The notes beneath the pieces were generated by a model, which was not told the DNA's origin, did not search any database, and saw only the letters and a list, made by a program, of their open reading frames with translations. A stretch of 64,000 nt of DNA from Hoeflea algicola (lineage in GTDB: Bacteria; Pseudomonadota; Alphaproteobacteria; Rhizobiales; Rhizobiaceae): NCBI RefSeq assembly GCF_026619415.1, contig NZ_JAOVZR010000001.1, positions 2,418,001-2,482,000 on the forward strand, in the 5' to 3' direction. This document shows positions 36,961 to 47,065 of this stretch, one piece after another (positions within the stretch are counted from its first letter, which is position 1; each line of letters starts with the position of its first letter). The position numbers and the translations under genes were made by a program.

Positions 36961-38271
36961 TCAGACGTAGCGGTTGACGACGTTTTCGAGCCATTCCTGT
37001 TTGCCGGATTTCGGCTGCGGATCAAGATTGTCGGCTTCCACCCGCGCCGCGATCTGGTCAAGCGACATCGACCCGTCAAGCATCGCCTTGGCTTCCGGAC
37101 GATCCCAGCCCGCATAGCGGTCGGCGACAAACGACGACAACGCCTTCTCCTCGATCATCCTCGCAGCCGCCTTCAATCCACGGGCGCAACAATCCATTCC
37201 GCCGATATGGGCGGCCAACAGATCTTCCGGATCGATCGATTGGCGGCGCAGCTTCGCATCGAAATTGGTGCCGCCGGTGGTGAAGCCGCCGGCCTGCAGG
37301 ATTTCGTAATAGGCCAGCGCCATTTCCGGCACATTGTTGGGAAACTGGTCAGTGTCCCAACCCGACTGGTAGTCATTGCGGTTCATGTCGATCGAGCCAA
37401 AAATGCCGAGAGCACGGGCGGTCGCCAGTTCATGCTCGAAGGAATGGCCGGCAAGGATCGCATGGCCCTGCTCGATATTGACCCGCACTTCATTCTCCAG
37501 CCCATAGCGCTTTAGGAAGCCATAGACCGTGGCGACGTCGTAGTCGTACTGGTGCTTGGTCGGCTCCTGCGGCTTCGGCTCGATCAGGATGGTGCCGGTG
37601 AAGCCGATCTTGTGCTTGTACTCGACCACCAGATTGAGGAACCGGCCCATCTGGTCGAGTTCGCGGCCCATGTCAGTGTTAAGCAGCGTCTCGTAGCCTT
37701 CGCGTCCGCCCCACAGCACGTAGTTTTCACCGTTGAGCCGCTTGGTCACATCCATGCAGGCTTTCACGGTTGCTGCCGAATAGGCAAACACGTCCGGGTC
37801 CGGATTGGTCGACGCACCCGACATGAAGCGCCGGTGCGAGAACAGATTGGATGTTCCCCACAACAGCTTGACGCCGGTCTCGGACATCTTGCCTTCGAAA
37901 TAATCGGCGATGGTTTCAAGGTTGCGCCGGCTTTCGGCGAAGGTATCGCCCTCGGGCCGCACGTCGAGATCGTGGAAGCAGAAATACGGCGCATTGAGCA
38001 GGCTGAACATCTCGAACGCCACGTCGGCCTTAAGCCGTGCCTGATCCATCGAATCGCCGAACCAGGGCCGATCGAAAGTCTGGCCGCCGAACGGATCGCC
38101 GCCGGGCCAAGTGAAGGAATGCCAGTACGCCACAGCAAAGCGCAAATGGTCTTCCATGCGTTTCCCCGCGACAATCTCATCGGGGTTGTAGTGCCTGAAG
38201 GCAAGCGGGTTGGTACTGTCGGGCCCCTCGAAGGGGATCGAGGTGATGTCGCCAAAAAAACCGGTTGTCAT
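36961..38271 (-). CDS. xylA: xylose isomerase
   Basis: This 436-residue class II enzyme converts xylose to xylulose with divalent metals. Seen are [16 protein letters not shown], the catalytic His in [11 protein letters not shown], the metal-binding [30 protein letters not shown] and [19 protein letters not shown], plus the late [13 protein letters not shown]. Length is standard. The start overlaps the xylB stop by 4 bases, so the two are co-translated. The LacI-type gene further upstream is the likely regulator. Confidence 0.96.
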   Translation of the reverse strand: MTTGFFGDITSIPFEGPDSTNPLAFRHYNPDEIVAGKRMEDHLRFAVAYWHSFTWPGGDPFGGQTFDRPWFGDSMDQARLKADVAFEMFSLLNAPYFCFHDLDVRPEGDTFAESRRNLETIADYFEGKMSETGVKLLWGTSNLFSHRRFMSGASTNPDPDVFAYSAATVKACMDVTKRLNGENYVLWGGREGYETLLNTDMGRELDQMGRFLNLVVEYKHKIGFTGTILIEPKPQEPTKHQYDYDVATVYGFLKRYGLENEVRVNIEQGHAILAGHSFEHELATARALGIFGSIDMNRNDYQSGWDTDQFPNNVPEMALAYYEILQAGGFTTGGTNFDAKLRRQSIDPEDLLAAHIGGMDCCARGLKAAARMIEEKALSSFVADRYAGWDRPEAKAMLDGSMSLDQIAARVEADNLDPQPKSGKQEWLENVVNRYV

Positions 38272-39722
38272 GAAGTTGCTCCTTTGAGGGCTGGATAGAG
38301 GGCGCGATAGTGCGAATAGGCCTCGTCAAAGGCGCTCGCGAGTTCGCGGTTGGGGTCGATCGTCCGCGCGGTGGCGGGCGGGGTACAGATGGCAAAGGGG
38401 TCGGCGTTCTCCGCCGCGATCAGGCCGAGCCGGGCCGCGCCAAACGCGGCGCCAAAATCGCCGCCCTCGGGAATGTCGACCGGCATCCCCAATACTGTTG
38501 CCAGTGTTTCAAGCCAGTAGACCGAGCGCGAGCCGCCGCCGATAGCGGTCACCCGGCTAAGCTGCGTACCGGCCTGCGCCAGTGCCGCGAGGCTGTCGCG
38601 GAAGGCAAACGACACCCCTTCGATCACTGCACGGGTCAACGCCACGCGGTCGGATTCGTGTCCGAGGCCGGCAAAACCACCGCGAATGGCGGAATCATTG
38701 TGCGGTGTGCGTTCACCCGACAGATAAGGCAGGAACAGCACCGATCCCGGCGCCACGAGCTGTTCGCCCAGTTCCGCTGTCAGCGTCGCCGGATCAGCCG
38801 AGGTGATGCCCGCCAGCCAGTTCAGCGCGTCGGTGGCCGAAAGGATCACCCCCATCTGGTGCCATGTGCCCGGCAGCGCGTGGCAGAAGGCGTGAACCGC
38901 ACTGTCAGGATTGGGCAGATAACGGTTATTGGCGGCAAATAGAACACCGGACGTGCCGAGTGACGCAAACGCCTGACCATCAGCCACGGTACCCATGCCG
39001 CAGGCCGAGGCTGCATTGTCGCCAGCGCCGCCGGCAATCGGAATGCCGGCAGGCAATCCCAACTCCGCAGCTAGCTCGGCACGCAGCGCGCCGGCCCGCT
39101 CGGTGCCTTCCACCAATGCCGGCATCTGTCCACGCACAAGCCCGGTGGCGGCCAGCAGATCATCATTCCAGTCGCGTTTGCCAACATCGAGCCAGGAGGT
39201 GCCGGCAGAATCCGACATCTCCGAAATCGCTTCACCGGCAAGCCACAACCTCAGATAATCCTTAGGCAACAGCACCTTGTCGACACGCGCGAAATTCTCT
39301 GGCTCATGCACGGCCATCCATTTGAGCTTTGGCGCGGTGAACCCGGGAAAGACGATATTGCCAGTCAGTTGACGGAACTTTGGATCGGCGTCGAGGTCGG
39401 CCGCTTCCTTGTGGCTGCGCGTGTCATTCCACAGAATGCACGGACGGATCAACTTGCCGGCCTTGTCGATGGTGGTGGCGCCGTGCATGTGCCCCGACAG
39501 GCCAATGCCGCGCAGCCCGGCAAGCTCTGAAGCATGCGTCTGCCTGAGCTTGGCGATCGCTGACCGGGTAGCCGCGATCCAGCTGTCCGGATCCTGTTCC
39601 GACCAGCCCGGATGCGGGCGTTCTACCGTCAGATCAGCGCTGGCCGAACCGACAGTCTGCTGGGCGTCGTCGATCAGAAGCGCCTTGACGGAAGATGTTC
39701 CGAGATCAAGTCCGAGATACAT
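38268..39722 (-). CDS. xylB: xylulokinase
   Basis: This 484-residue FGGY-family kinase phosphorylates xylulose. It opens with [38 protein letters not shown] and CILWNDTRS form the substrate region, and [19 protein letters not shown] lies in the C-terminal ATP domain. Length is normal. It sits between the LacI-type regulator (48 bases upstream) and xylA (4-base overlap). No xylose transporter gene is in the window. Confidence 0.96.
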   Translation of the reverse strand: MYLGLDLGTSSVKALLIDDAQQTVGSASADLTVERPHPGWSEQDPDSWIAATRSAIAKLRQTHASELAGLRGIGLSGHMHGATTIDKAGKLIRPCILWNDTRSHKEAADLDADPKFRQLTGNIVFPGFTAPKLKWMAVHEPENFARVDKVLLPKDYLRLWLAGEAISEMSDSAGTSWLDVGKRDWNDDLLAATGLVRGQMPALVEGTERAGALRAELAAELGLPAGIPIAGGAGDNAASACGMGTVADGQAFASLGTSGVLFAANNRYLPNPDSAVHAFCHALPGTWHQMGVILSATDALNWLAGITSADPATLTAELGEQLVAPGSVLFLPYLSGERTPHNDSAIRGGFAGLGHESDRVALTRAVIEGVSFAFRDSLAALAQAGTQLSRVTAIGGGSRSVYWLETLATVLGMPVDIPEGGDFGAAFGAARLGLIAAENADPFAICTPPATARTIDPNRELASAFDEAYSHYRALYPALKGATS

Positions 39723-39770
39723 GATGAGGCGGCCTTTCAGGTGTTGGGCGGAAGTTCGCCAGGTCGGGGA

Positions 39771-40793
39771 TCATGGCAAATTGTCTTTGAGAAAGATGTC
39801 GATGCGGATCCGCTCCTGCGCGCTCAGCGGATCGAGACCGTCGGCCCGCGCCTTGAGCACCCTGATGGCGCTGCGCACTTCGTGGCCGCAATCCTGATTG
39901 ATCACCGCATCGAACAAACCGTCGGCCAGCGCCTGGCGTGAATGCGCCGTCACTTCATGGGCGACCACCGAAAGCGCGCGTTGCCGATGCGCTGACAGCG
40001 CCTTGATCAGTCCGCGATTGCCGGCCCCGAGATTATAGACCGCGACAATTTCCGGATCGGCTTCAAGCGCGTCCATAACCACCTGCTTGACCCGTTCCGC
40101 ATCGTCATTGGCTTCCACCGGGTCAAGGATTTCAAGGTCTGGGAACTCAGCCCGCAACAGCTCTGTAAAGCCTGCAGCCCGGTCCATATGGTCGGACAGC
40201 TTCATTGATCCCGCCACCATCAACACCTTGCCATGGCGGCGATGGCAGAACCGGCCGATCAGCCCGGCAGCGGTTCGCCCGGCGGCAAGATTGTCGATGC
40301 CGCAAAAATGGGTGCGGCTGGACCCGGGTAGGTCCGAGACCAGCGTGGCCACGTGAACCCCCGCATCGGTCAACCGCGCGACCGCTTCCCTGACCTCCGC
40401 CGTGTCGGTGGCCACCAGTCCGACGCCGGCAACCGAAGCCGGATCAATGGCCTCGAGCACACGGGCCAGTGCGCCCGGATCGAAAGCCGGAACAGTTTCG
40501 ATTGTGATCGCGGTGCGCTCTGCCGACGACCGCTCGGCTGCTGCCCGGATTTCCGTCTCGAGATTGCGCATGAAGCTGTTGGGGCCACCCGGCACCACGA
40601 AAATCAGCGGATAGACTCTGCGTCTGGCGAGATTGGCAGCCGTTACGTCGCGGACATAGCCGAGGCGGAGTACTGCCCCTTCGACCTTTTCCACGGTCTG
40701 TCGCCGCACCCCTGGCCTGCCATTGAGCACGCGGTCGACGGTCGCCAGGCTGACGCCGGCGGCAGCAGCAATGTCGTGCACAGTAGGCCGCAT
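39771..40793 (-). CDS. LacI-family regulator of the xylose genes
   Basis: This 340-residue repressor begins PTVHDIAAAAGVSLATVDRVLNG, the LacI helix-turn-helix and hinge. A sugar-binding-protein-like domain follows (YPLIFVVPGGPNSFMRNLE and onward). It is first of three minus-strand genes with xylB and xylA, which suggests local control by xylose or a related sugar. AGGA precedes the ATG. The ligand is inferred from neighbours only. Confidence 0.88.
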   Translation of the reverse strand: MRPTVHDIAAAAGVSLATVDRVLNGRPGVRRQTVEKVEGAVLRLGYVRDVTAANLARRRVYPLIFVVPGGPNSFMRNLETEIRAAAERSSAERTAITIETVPAFDPGALARVLEAIDPASVAGVGLVATDTAEVREAVARLTDAGVHVATLVSDLPGSSRTHFCGIDNLAAGRTAAGLIGRFCHRRHGKVLMVAGSMKLSDHMDRAAGFTELLRAEFPDLEILDPVEANDDAERVKQVVMDALEADPEIVAVYNLGAGNRGLIKALSAHRQRALSVVAHEVTAHSRQALADGLFDAVINQDCGHEVRSAIRVLKARADGLDPLSAQERIRIDIFLKDNLP

Positions 40794-41066
40794 GAAATCC
40801 TCCTTCCGGTCTCCTAGACGAATTTTTGAGGTACGTAAATCAGAAATTCTCGATCACCATCTGGCTCCGCCACCGCAGGCGTGTGATGAACCGGTGAGAC
40901 GCCCGGGCCCGGCCAATACTTGACGCCACCGATTCAATATGGCCTAACGCAGCGCCTGCCGGTCTATGCCGCGCCATGCTTGGCTGCTGCTTGTTCGGCC
41001 GGTGATTGCAACCGGCATACCTCGCCGCGCGCACCATTCAAATCGGACCTGAAAGCGGGCGTCAAA

Positions 41067-42542
41067 ATGGCCAACACTGCAACGCGGGTGCGCATCGCAC
41101 CGTCTCCGACTGGCGAGCCGCATGTCGGCACTGCCTACATCGCGCTGTTCAACTATCTGTTCGCCAAGAAACACGGCGGCGAGTTCATTCTGCGCATCGA
41201 AGACACCGACGCGGCCCGCTCGACCCCCGAATTTGAACAGAAGGTGCTCGACGCCCTCAAATGGTGCGGGTTGTCCTGGTCGGAAGGCCCTGATGTCGGC
41301 GGCCCCTATGGCCCTTACCGGCAGAGCGAGCGCAAGGACACCTACCTTCCCTATGTCGAAAAAATCGTCGAGAACGGTCACGGTTTCCGCTGCTTTTGCA
41401 CACCCGAACGGCTCGGCGAAATGCGCGCCGAACAGCGCGCTGCCGGCAAGCCACCAAAATATGACGGCCGTTGCCTGACACTCAAGGCAGAAGAAGTCAC
41501 CGCGCGCATGGCTGCCGGTGAGCCATCGGTGGTGCGGATGAAGATCCCGACCGAGGGTTCCTGCAAATTCGTCGACGGGGTCTATGGCGAGGTCGAAATC
41601 CCTTGGGAAGCCGTCGACATGCAGGTGCTGCTCAAGGCCGATGGCATGCCGACCTACCACATGGCCAATGTGGTCGATGACCATCTGATGAAAATCACCC
41701 ATGTGGCCCGCGGCGAGGAGTGGCTCTCCTCTGTACCCAAGCATATCCTGCTTTATCAATATCTCGGCCTCGAGCCGCCGGTGTTCATGCACCTGTCGCT
41801 GATGCGCAACGCCGACAAGTCCAAACTCTCCAAGCGCAAGAACCCGACATCGATTTCCTATTACGACGCACTGGGCTACCTGCCCGAAGCGCTGATGAAC
41901 TTCCTCGGCCTGTTCTTCATCCAGATCGGCGAGGGCGAAGAGCTTTTGACCATGGATCAGCTCATCGCCAATTTTGATCCCGAAAACCTGTCCAAGGCCG
42001 GGGCCATTTTTGACCTTCAGAAGCTTGACTGGCTCAACGGCCGCTGGCTTCGCGAGAGCGTTTCGGAAGAAGATTTCGTTTCCCGAGTCCTGGCTTGGGC
42101 CCAGGAAAATGACCGCTTCCGCGAAGGCATGAAACTGGCACAGTCGCGCATCACCAAACTGTCAGACTTGCCGGACCTGACCGGGTTCCTGCTCAAGGGC
42201 GACCTGGGACTGGTTGCCGACGATTTCTCCAGGATCAAGAAGGTCCCGCTGGAAGAGGTGTTGCGGATCTTGCAGATCGTGCAACCTGATCTCGAAAAAA
42301 TCTTCGAATGGAACGCCGAGAGCATCGAGGTCGAACTGCGCGCCATTTCCGAGCGCAACGACATCAAGCTGCGCAACCTGCTGGCGCCGATGTTCATTGC
42401 CGTATCCGGCTCCTCGCGGTCGCTGCCCCTGTTTGATTCCATGGCGATCCTGGGCCGTTCGGTCGTGCGTCAACGGCTCAAACAGGCCGAAACCGCCGTC
42501 AAGGTGGGCGTGGACGCGGCACAAGCAAAAAACGGACAATAA
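41067..42542 (+). CDS. gltX: glutamate--tRNA ligase
   Basis: This 491-residue class I synthetase charges tRNA with glutamate. The HIGH-type motif is in SPTGEPHVGTAYIAL (residues 13-27) and the KMSKS-type motif is KLSKRKN. Two Cys (FRCFCTPERL) lie in the acceptor-binding domain. ATG 41067 is chosen because the GltX start MANTATRVRIAPSPTG follows at once; an upstream start would add 49 residues with no family match. The lysyl enzyme follows 3 bases later, an operon of two synthetases. Whether it also charges tRNA-Gln cannot be read by eye. Confidence 0.94.
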   Translation: MANTATRVRIAPSPTGEPHVGTAYIALFNYLFAKKHGGEFILRIEDTDAARSTPEFEQKVLDALKWCGLSWSEGPDVGGPYGPYRQSERKDTYLPYVEKIVENGHGFRCFCTPERLGEMRAEQRAAGKPPKYDGRCLTLKAEEVTARMAAGEPSVVRMKIPTEGSCKFVDGVYGEVEIPWEAVDMQVLLKADGMPTYHMANVVDDHLMKITHVARGEEWLSSVPKHILLYQYLGLEPPVFMHLSLMRNADKSKLSKRKNPTSISYYDALGYLPEALMNFLGLFFIQIGEGEELLTMDQLIANFDPENLSKAGAIFDLQKLDWLNGRWLRESVSEEDFVSRVLAWAQENDRFREGMKLAQSRITKLSDLPDLTGFLLKGDLGLVADDFSRIKKVPLEEVLRILQIVQPDLEKIFEWNAESIEVELRAISERNDIKLRNLLAPMFIAVSGSSRSLPLFDSMAILGRSVVRQRLKQAETAVKVGVDAAQAKNGQ

Positions 42543-42545
42543 CCA

Positions 42546-44042
42546 ATGACCGACAAGACGAACGAAACCGGGCTCTCTTCCGATGTAATCGAAGTGCGCG
42601 CACAGAAGCTCGCACGCCTGCGCGAAACCGTTGCCGAAGTGTATCCGGCGCATTTTCACCGCACGCTCACGAACTCCGAGCTTGCGGATAAATATGCCGA
42701 CATCGAGCCCGACACGCTGACCGGCGACATCATCACCGTTGCCGGCCGTGTCTATTCATCGCGCAATTCCGGCATGTTCATGGACATCCATGACGCCTCC
42801 GGAAAGGTCCAGATCTTCAGCCACAAGGACACCACCCCGGAAGAAGCGCGCGCGCTGCTGCCGCTGATCGACATCGGCGACATCATTGGCGTAACCGGCG
42901 AAGTGCGGCGCACCAAGCGCGGAGAGTTGACCGTCAACGCCCATGAAATCACCATGCTGACCAAGGCGCTGCTGCCGATGCCGGAAAAATGGCACGGGCT
43001 TTCCGATATCGAATTGCGCTACCGCAAGCGCCACCTCGACATCATGACCAACGAGGAATCCAAGCTTCGCTTCCAGCAACGCTCGAAGATCGTCTCCGGC
43101 ATCCGCCGCTTCATGGAAGACGATGGTTTCATGGAAATCGAGACGCCGATGCTGCATTCGGTCTATGGCGGAGCGACTGCCGAGCCGTTCAAGACCCACC
43201 ACAACACGCTCAAGCTCGACATGTATCTGCGCATCGCGCCGGAATTGTATCTCAAGCGCGCACTGGTCTCGGGACTGACCGACAAGGTATTCGAGGTAAA
43301 CCGCAATTTCCGCAATGAAGGGGTGTCCACCCGGCACAACCCCGAATTCACCATGCTCGAATGCTACTGGGCCTATGCCGATTACGAGGACATCATGGGT
43401 CTCGTCGAACGGCTGTTCGAGAGCCTGGCCATGTCGATCCACGGTACCACAGAGTTCATGTACGGTGAGACCGAGATGTCCTTCAAAGGGCCTTTCAAAC
43501 GCGTCCCCATGCCGGATGCTGTCAAGGAAGCGACCGGCATCGATTTCCGATCGATCGCCACCGACGAGGAAGCCCGCGCCGCCTCAAAGGCCGCCGGCTT
43601 CGAGATCGAGAATGACTGGACCTGGGGCGAATGCCTGGCCTACATTTTCGAGGAAAAGGTCGAAGCGACGCTGATCGCGCCGGCGCATGTCACGCATTTC
43701 CCCAAGGACATTTCACCTTTCGCCAAAGAAGTGCCGGGCGAGCCGCGACTGGTTGAACGTTTCGAGACCTATTGCAACGCCTGGGAACTGGGCAACGCCT
43801 TCTCCGAACTCAACGACCCGGAAGAACAGCGCAAGCGCATGGTCGAGCAGCTCGAACAGGCGCATGCTCGCGGCGAACTGGAAAAGCAGCTTGATGACGA
43901 GTTTCTTGATGCGATCGATCAGGGCATGCCGCCCGCCGGGGGCCTCGGCATCGGCGTTGACCGTCTGATCATGCTTTTGACAGATGCACCGTCAATTCGC
44001 GATGTGATCCTGTTTCCAGCCCGCAAGCACCGCGCCGAGTAG
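42546..44042 (+). CDS. lysS: lysine--tRNA ligase (class II)
   Basis: This 498-residue class II synthetase has an N-terminal OB-fold anticodon-binding domain (GDIITVAGRVYSSRNSGMFM). Motif 2 is FRNEGVSTRHNPEFTMLECY and motif 3 is GLGIGVDRLIMLLTD. It begins 3 bases after gltX without a strong ribosome binding site, consistent with coupling. Some related bacteria carry a class I enzyme instead, so the class II form is worth noting. Confidence 0.92.
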   Translation: MTDKTNETGLSSDVIEVRAQKLARLRETVAEVYPAHFHRTLTNSELADKYADIEPDTLTGDIITVAGRVYSSRNSGMFMDIHDASGKVQIFSHKDTTPEEARALLPLIDIGDIIGVTGEVRRTKRGELTVNAHEITMLTKALLPMPEKWHGLSDIELRYRKRHLDIMTNEESKLRFQQRSKIVSGIRRFMEDDGFMEIETPMLHSVYGGATAEPFKTHHNTLKLDMYLRIAPELYLKRALVSGLTDKVFEVNRNFRNEGVSTRHNPEFTMLECYWAYADYEDIMGLVERLFESLAMSIHGTTEFMYGETEMSFKGPFKRVPMPDAVKEATGIDFRSIATDEEARAASKAAGFEIENDWTWGECLAYIFEEKVEATLIAPAHVTHFPKDISPFAKEVPGEPRLVERFETYCNAWELGNAFSELNDPEEQRKRMVEQLEQAHARGELEKQLDDEFLDAIDQGMPPAGGLGIGVDRLIMLLTDAPSIRDVILFPARKHRAE

Positions 44043-44056
44043 CGCACAGTACAGGC

Positions 44057-44737
44057 TTAGTGGCCGGTTTTGGCAGGCTCGTGGCCGCCGGCCTTCTTCG
44101 CATCGACAGACACGGTCTTGGGCTCTTCGTCGACCTCATCACCGGCGCAGGCCTGCTCGTGCTCGTCTTCCGGAATGGTCTCTTCGAGTTGTTCCAGTTC
44201 GTGATTGATCACCTCGAGATCGGTCAGCCGCATGTCGATCCGCGGGCCAAAATAGAATCCGCCTCGGGTCGGCAAGCTGTTGGCGTAGCGCGCTTCCCAG
44301 GGTTTGGAGACAGCCAGTGATTTGGACGGATTGGGCGCATGCACGATTTCGGCGCCGATCGCTGCGCCGCGCAGTTCGGCCCTCGTGGTCGGACCGTGCG
44401 TATCGGCGACCTGAACGATCACCAGATCCGGCTTCAACGTGCTGGCCAGATGACGGGCGACCCGCACGCCGGTGCGCACCCGGGCGGCCGGATCGAGATC
44501 GCTCGTCGCAATTACCGCAATCAACCGTCTTTCGTCACCGCGCCTGAAACTGGACTGGTAGATGGTTTTGCAATAGCCGCCTTCGTTCTGCGAATAGCCG
44601 GGAATTAGCCGTGCCGGCGCAAACATCAGCGCAGCCGTACCCGACGCGCCAAGCACAAGCAGAAACCCACCCGAAAGCAGGACCAGCTTTCGCGAGATTC
44701 GAAACGCATGAAACAGACGGCGCTTTCCAGCGGCCAT
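44057..44737 (-). CDS. membrane-anchored protein of unknown function with acidic tail
   Basis: This 226-residue protein has one N-terminal membrane helix (LVLLSGGFLLVLGASGTAALMF, residues about 21-40 in two parts) and an alpha/beta middle (RRLIAVIATSDLDPAARVRT, then PDLVIVQVADTHGPTT). A C-terminal tail of about 45 residues is dense in Glu and Asp and ends in Lys/Gly/His. AAGGG is about 10 bases before the ATG. It converges on lysS with a 14-base gap and is divergent from nothing obvious. I do not recognise the family; similar hypothetical proteins occur in Rhizobiales. Confidence 0.7.
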   Translation of the reverse strand: MAAGKRRLFHAFRISRKLVLLSGGFLLVLGASGTAALMFAPARLIPGYSQNEGGYCKTIYQSSFRRGDERRLIAVIATSDLDPAARVRTGVRVARHLASTLKPDLVIVQVADTHGPTTRAELRGAAIGAEIVHAPNPSKSLAVSKPWEARYANSLPTRGGFYFGPRIDMRLTDLEVINHELEQLEETIPEDEHEQACAGDEVDEEPKTVSVDAKKAGGHEPAKTGH

Positions 44738-44833
44738 TCGAACTACACCCTTTACGCACAACTATGCTCAGGAGTGTAAGGCCGCCCGCTTTCGCAATTG
44801 TTAACCTTGAAGCAGAAGGTGGCCGATCCTGGA

Positions 44834-46123
44834 TCAATCCGGAGCGGGAACCGTGAAGCGACGGTCAATCCCAGCCTCGCGACCCGGAATGAATAGCTGC
44901 ATTGGCGAACGAGCGCGCCGGGCAATCACCTTGCCCCGCGCCATTACCAATAGCCGCGTTGCCCGCAGCCGGATCGCCTCGATCGGGTTTCCAGCGTCAA
45001 GCACCACCAGATCGGCGCGCTTGCCGACCTCCAGACCGTAATCAGCAAGCCCCATGATCGCCGCACTTTGCGTTGTTACCATCTCGTAGCAGCGGCGCAT
45101 GTCAGCCGGGTTGGTCATCTGCGCCACATGCAGTCCCATGAAGGCGACATCGAGCATGTCGGCAGTACCAAGCGAATACCAGGGATCGAGCACGCAATCC
45201 TGCCCAAACCCTACTCTGATCCCGTGCTTGAGCATTTCCGGCACCCGGGTCATGCCGCGGCGTTTGGGATAGCTGTCGTGTCGTCCTTGCAAGGTGATGT
45301 TGATCAGCGGGTTGGGAATTGCCGCAACCTGTGCCTCGGCGATCAACGGAAGCAACTTGGAGACATAATAATTGTCCATCGAATGCATCGAGGTCAGATG
45401 CGACCCGGCGACCCGGCCGCCAAGCCCAAGACGCTGGGTTTCACAGGCCAATTGCTCGATATGGCGCGACATCGGGTCGTCGCTCTCGTCGCAATGCATG
45501 TCGACCATCAGCCCGCGGTCGGCCGCCATCTCGCAGAGCTCGGTGACCGATGCCCGGCCGTCGGCCATGGTGCGTTCGAAATGGGGAATACCGCCCACCA
45601 CATCGACACCCATATCAAGCGCCCGGATGGTGTTTGCCCGCGCCGACGGCGAGCGGTAAAGCCCATCCTGCGGAAACGCCACCAGTTGCAGATCGATATA
45701 ATCGGCTACCTGTTTCTTGACCTCAAGCAGCGCTTCCACGGCCAGCAACCGGTCGTCGCAAACATCGACATGGCTACGAATCGCCAGCAGCCCCATCGAT
45801 GCGGCCCAGTCGCAATAGGCAAGCGCCCGCTCGATCACCGCGTCGTGGGTGAGCAACGGCTTGAGTTCGCCCCAAAGCGCGATTCCCTCCAGCAGCGTGC
45901 CCGAGGCATTGATCCGAGGTTGCCCGTAAGACAACGTCGCGTCCATGTGAAAATGTGGATCGACAAACGGCGGCGAGACCAGATTGCCGGCGATATCGAT
46001 GGTTTCCCCTGCCTCGGCGTCGATATTCGCGGCAATTGCCGCGATACGGCCATCCGTTATGGCAATGTCGGCCTGTGCGCCATCGGGCAACACGCCGCCC
46101 TTGAGGATTGTATCGAAACTCAT
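44834..46123 (-). CDS. codA: cytosine deaminase / amidohydrolase (CodA type)
   Basis: This 429-residue metal-dependent amidohydrolase deaminates cytosine to uracil or a related base. Metal ligands are in DPHFHMDAT and MHCDESDDPMSRHIEQL, with SHLTSMHSMDN and FGQDCVLDPWYSLGTADML further on, all CodA features. It is the last gene of a five-gene minus-strand operon. Its ATG overlaps the preceding permease stop by 4 bases. The transporter genes upstream indicate that it acts on imported nucleobases. Isoguanine or another pyrimidine is possible. Confidence 0.9.
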   Translation of the reverse strand: MSFDTILKGGVLPDGAQADIAITDGRIAAIAANIDAEAGETIDIAGNLVSPPFVDPHFHMDATLSYGQPRINASGTLLEGIALWGELKPLLTHDAVIERALAYCDWAASMGLLAIRSHVDVCDDRLLAVEALLEVKKQVADYIDLQLVAFPQDGLYRSPSARANTIRALDMGVDVVGGIPHFERTMADGRASVTELCEMAADRGLMVDMHCDESDDPMSRHIEQLACETQRLGLGGRVAGSHLTSMHSMDNYYVSKLLPLIAEAQVAAIPNPLINITLQGRHDSYPKRRGMTRVPEMLKHGIRVGFGQDCVLDPWYSLGTADMLDVAFMGLHVAQMTNPADMRRCYEMVTTQSAAIMGLADYGLEVGKRADLVVLDAGNPIEAIRLRATRLLVMARGKVIARRARSPMQLFIPGREAGIDRRFTVPAPD

Positions 46124-47064
46124 CTCTCGCCTTTCTGATAGGGAATCATCAGCGCCTTAGGATAGGTCGCGCGTCGCGCCACCACTACCAGCGCCACGAT
46201 CGACAGCACATAGGGCATCATCAGGAATATTTGGTAGGGGATCACCCCGCCGGTGATCTGTTGCAACCGCACCTGATAGGCGTCGAACGCGGCAAACAGG
46301 ATTGCCCCGATCAGTGCCTTGCCCGGACGCCAGGAGCCGAACACCACCAGCGCGATGGCGATCCAGCCGCGGCCGTTGATCATCTCGAAAAAGAACGAGT
46401 TGAACGCCGACATGGTCAGGAACGCCCCGCCGATTGCCATCAGCGCCGAGCCCGCCATCACCGCGCCGACCCGCACCGCGGTCACCGAAATACCCTGCGC
46501 TTCCACCGCCGACGGATTTTCACCCACGGCACGCACCGCCACGCCCACCGGCGTGCGGTACAGCACAAAGGCAACCACAGCGACGCTGAGATAGGCGAGG
46601 TAGGTAAGCGGCGTCTGGTTGAACAGGGCCGGCCCCACCAGCGGAATGTCAGAGAGCACCGGAACCGCAAACGGCTGGAATGATTCGATCTTCGGTGGTG
46701 AGGTAACTTCCGGCAGCAGTATCCGGTAGGTGAAATAGGTCAGGCTGGTGGCCAGCAGCGTCACACCGATCCCGGTCACATGCTGCGACAGCCCCAGTGG
46801 CACCGTGAGAAACCCGTGCAGCAGCCCGAACATTGCCCCCGTCAGCGCCGCAACCAGCACCCCGGTCCACAGATCGCCGCCCATATAGACGGTAAACCAG
46901 CCCGAAAAAGCGCCTGCGACCATGATCCCCTCGATGCCGAGATTGAGCACGCCTGCACGCTCGCAGATCAGTTCGCCCATGGTGGCAAAGATCAGCGGCG
47001 AAGCGATGCGGATGGCAGCAACCCAGAAGCTGGCGGTAAACAGGATCTCGAAAGCCTCGTTCAT
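46120..47064 (-). CDS. nucleoside ABC transporter permease (second)
   Basis: This 314-residue inner-membrane protein of the BPD_transp_2 family has about eight helices and the segment GELICERAGVLNLGIEGIMV, shared by the permeases of BMP-type nucleoside importers. It pairs with the permease encoded 1 base upstream to form the membrane channel. Its stop overlaps codA. Length is typical for the shorter of the two permeases (NupQ-like). Confidence 0.9.
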   Translation of the reverse strand: MNEAFEILFTASFWVAAIRIASPLIFATMGELICERAGVLNLGIEGIMVAGAFSGWFTVYMGGDLWTGVLVAALTGAMFGLLHGFLTVPLGLSQHVTGIGVTLLATSLTYFTYRILLPEVTSPPKIESFQPFAVPVLSDIPLVGPALFNQTPLTYLAYLSVAVVAFVLYRTPVGVAVRAVGENPSAVEAQGISVTAVRVGAVMAGSALMAIGGAFLTMSAFNSFFFEMINGRGWIAIALVVFGSWRPGKALIGAILFAAFDAYQVRLQQITGGVIPYQIFLMMPYVLSIVALVVVARRATYPKALMIPYQKGER

Positions 47065-47065
47065 G

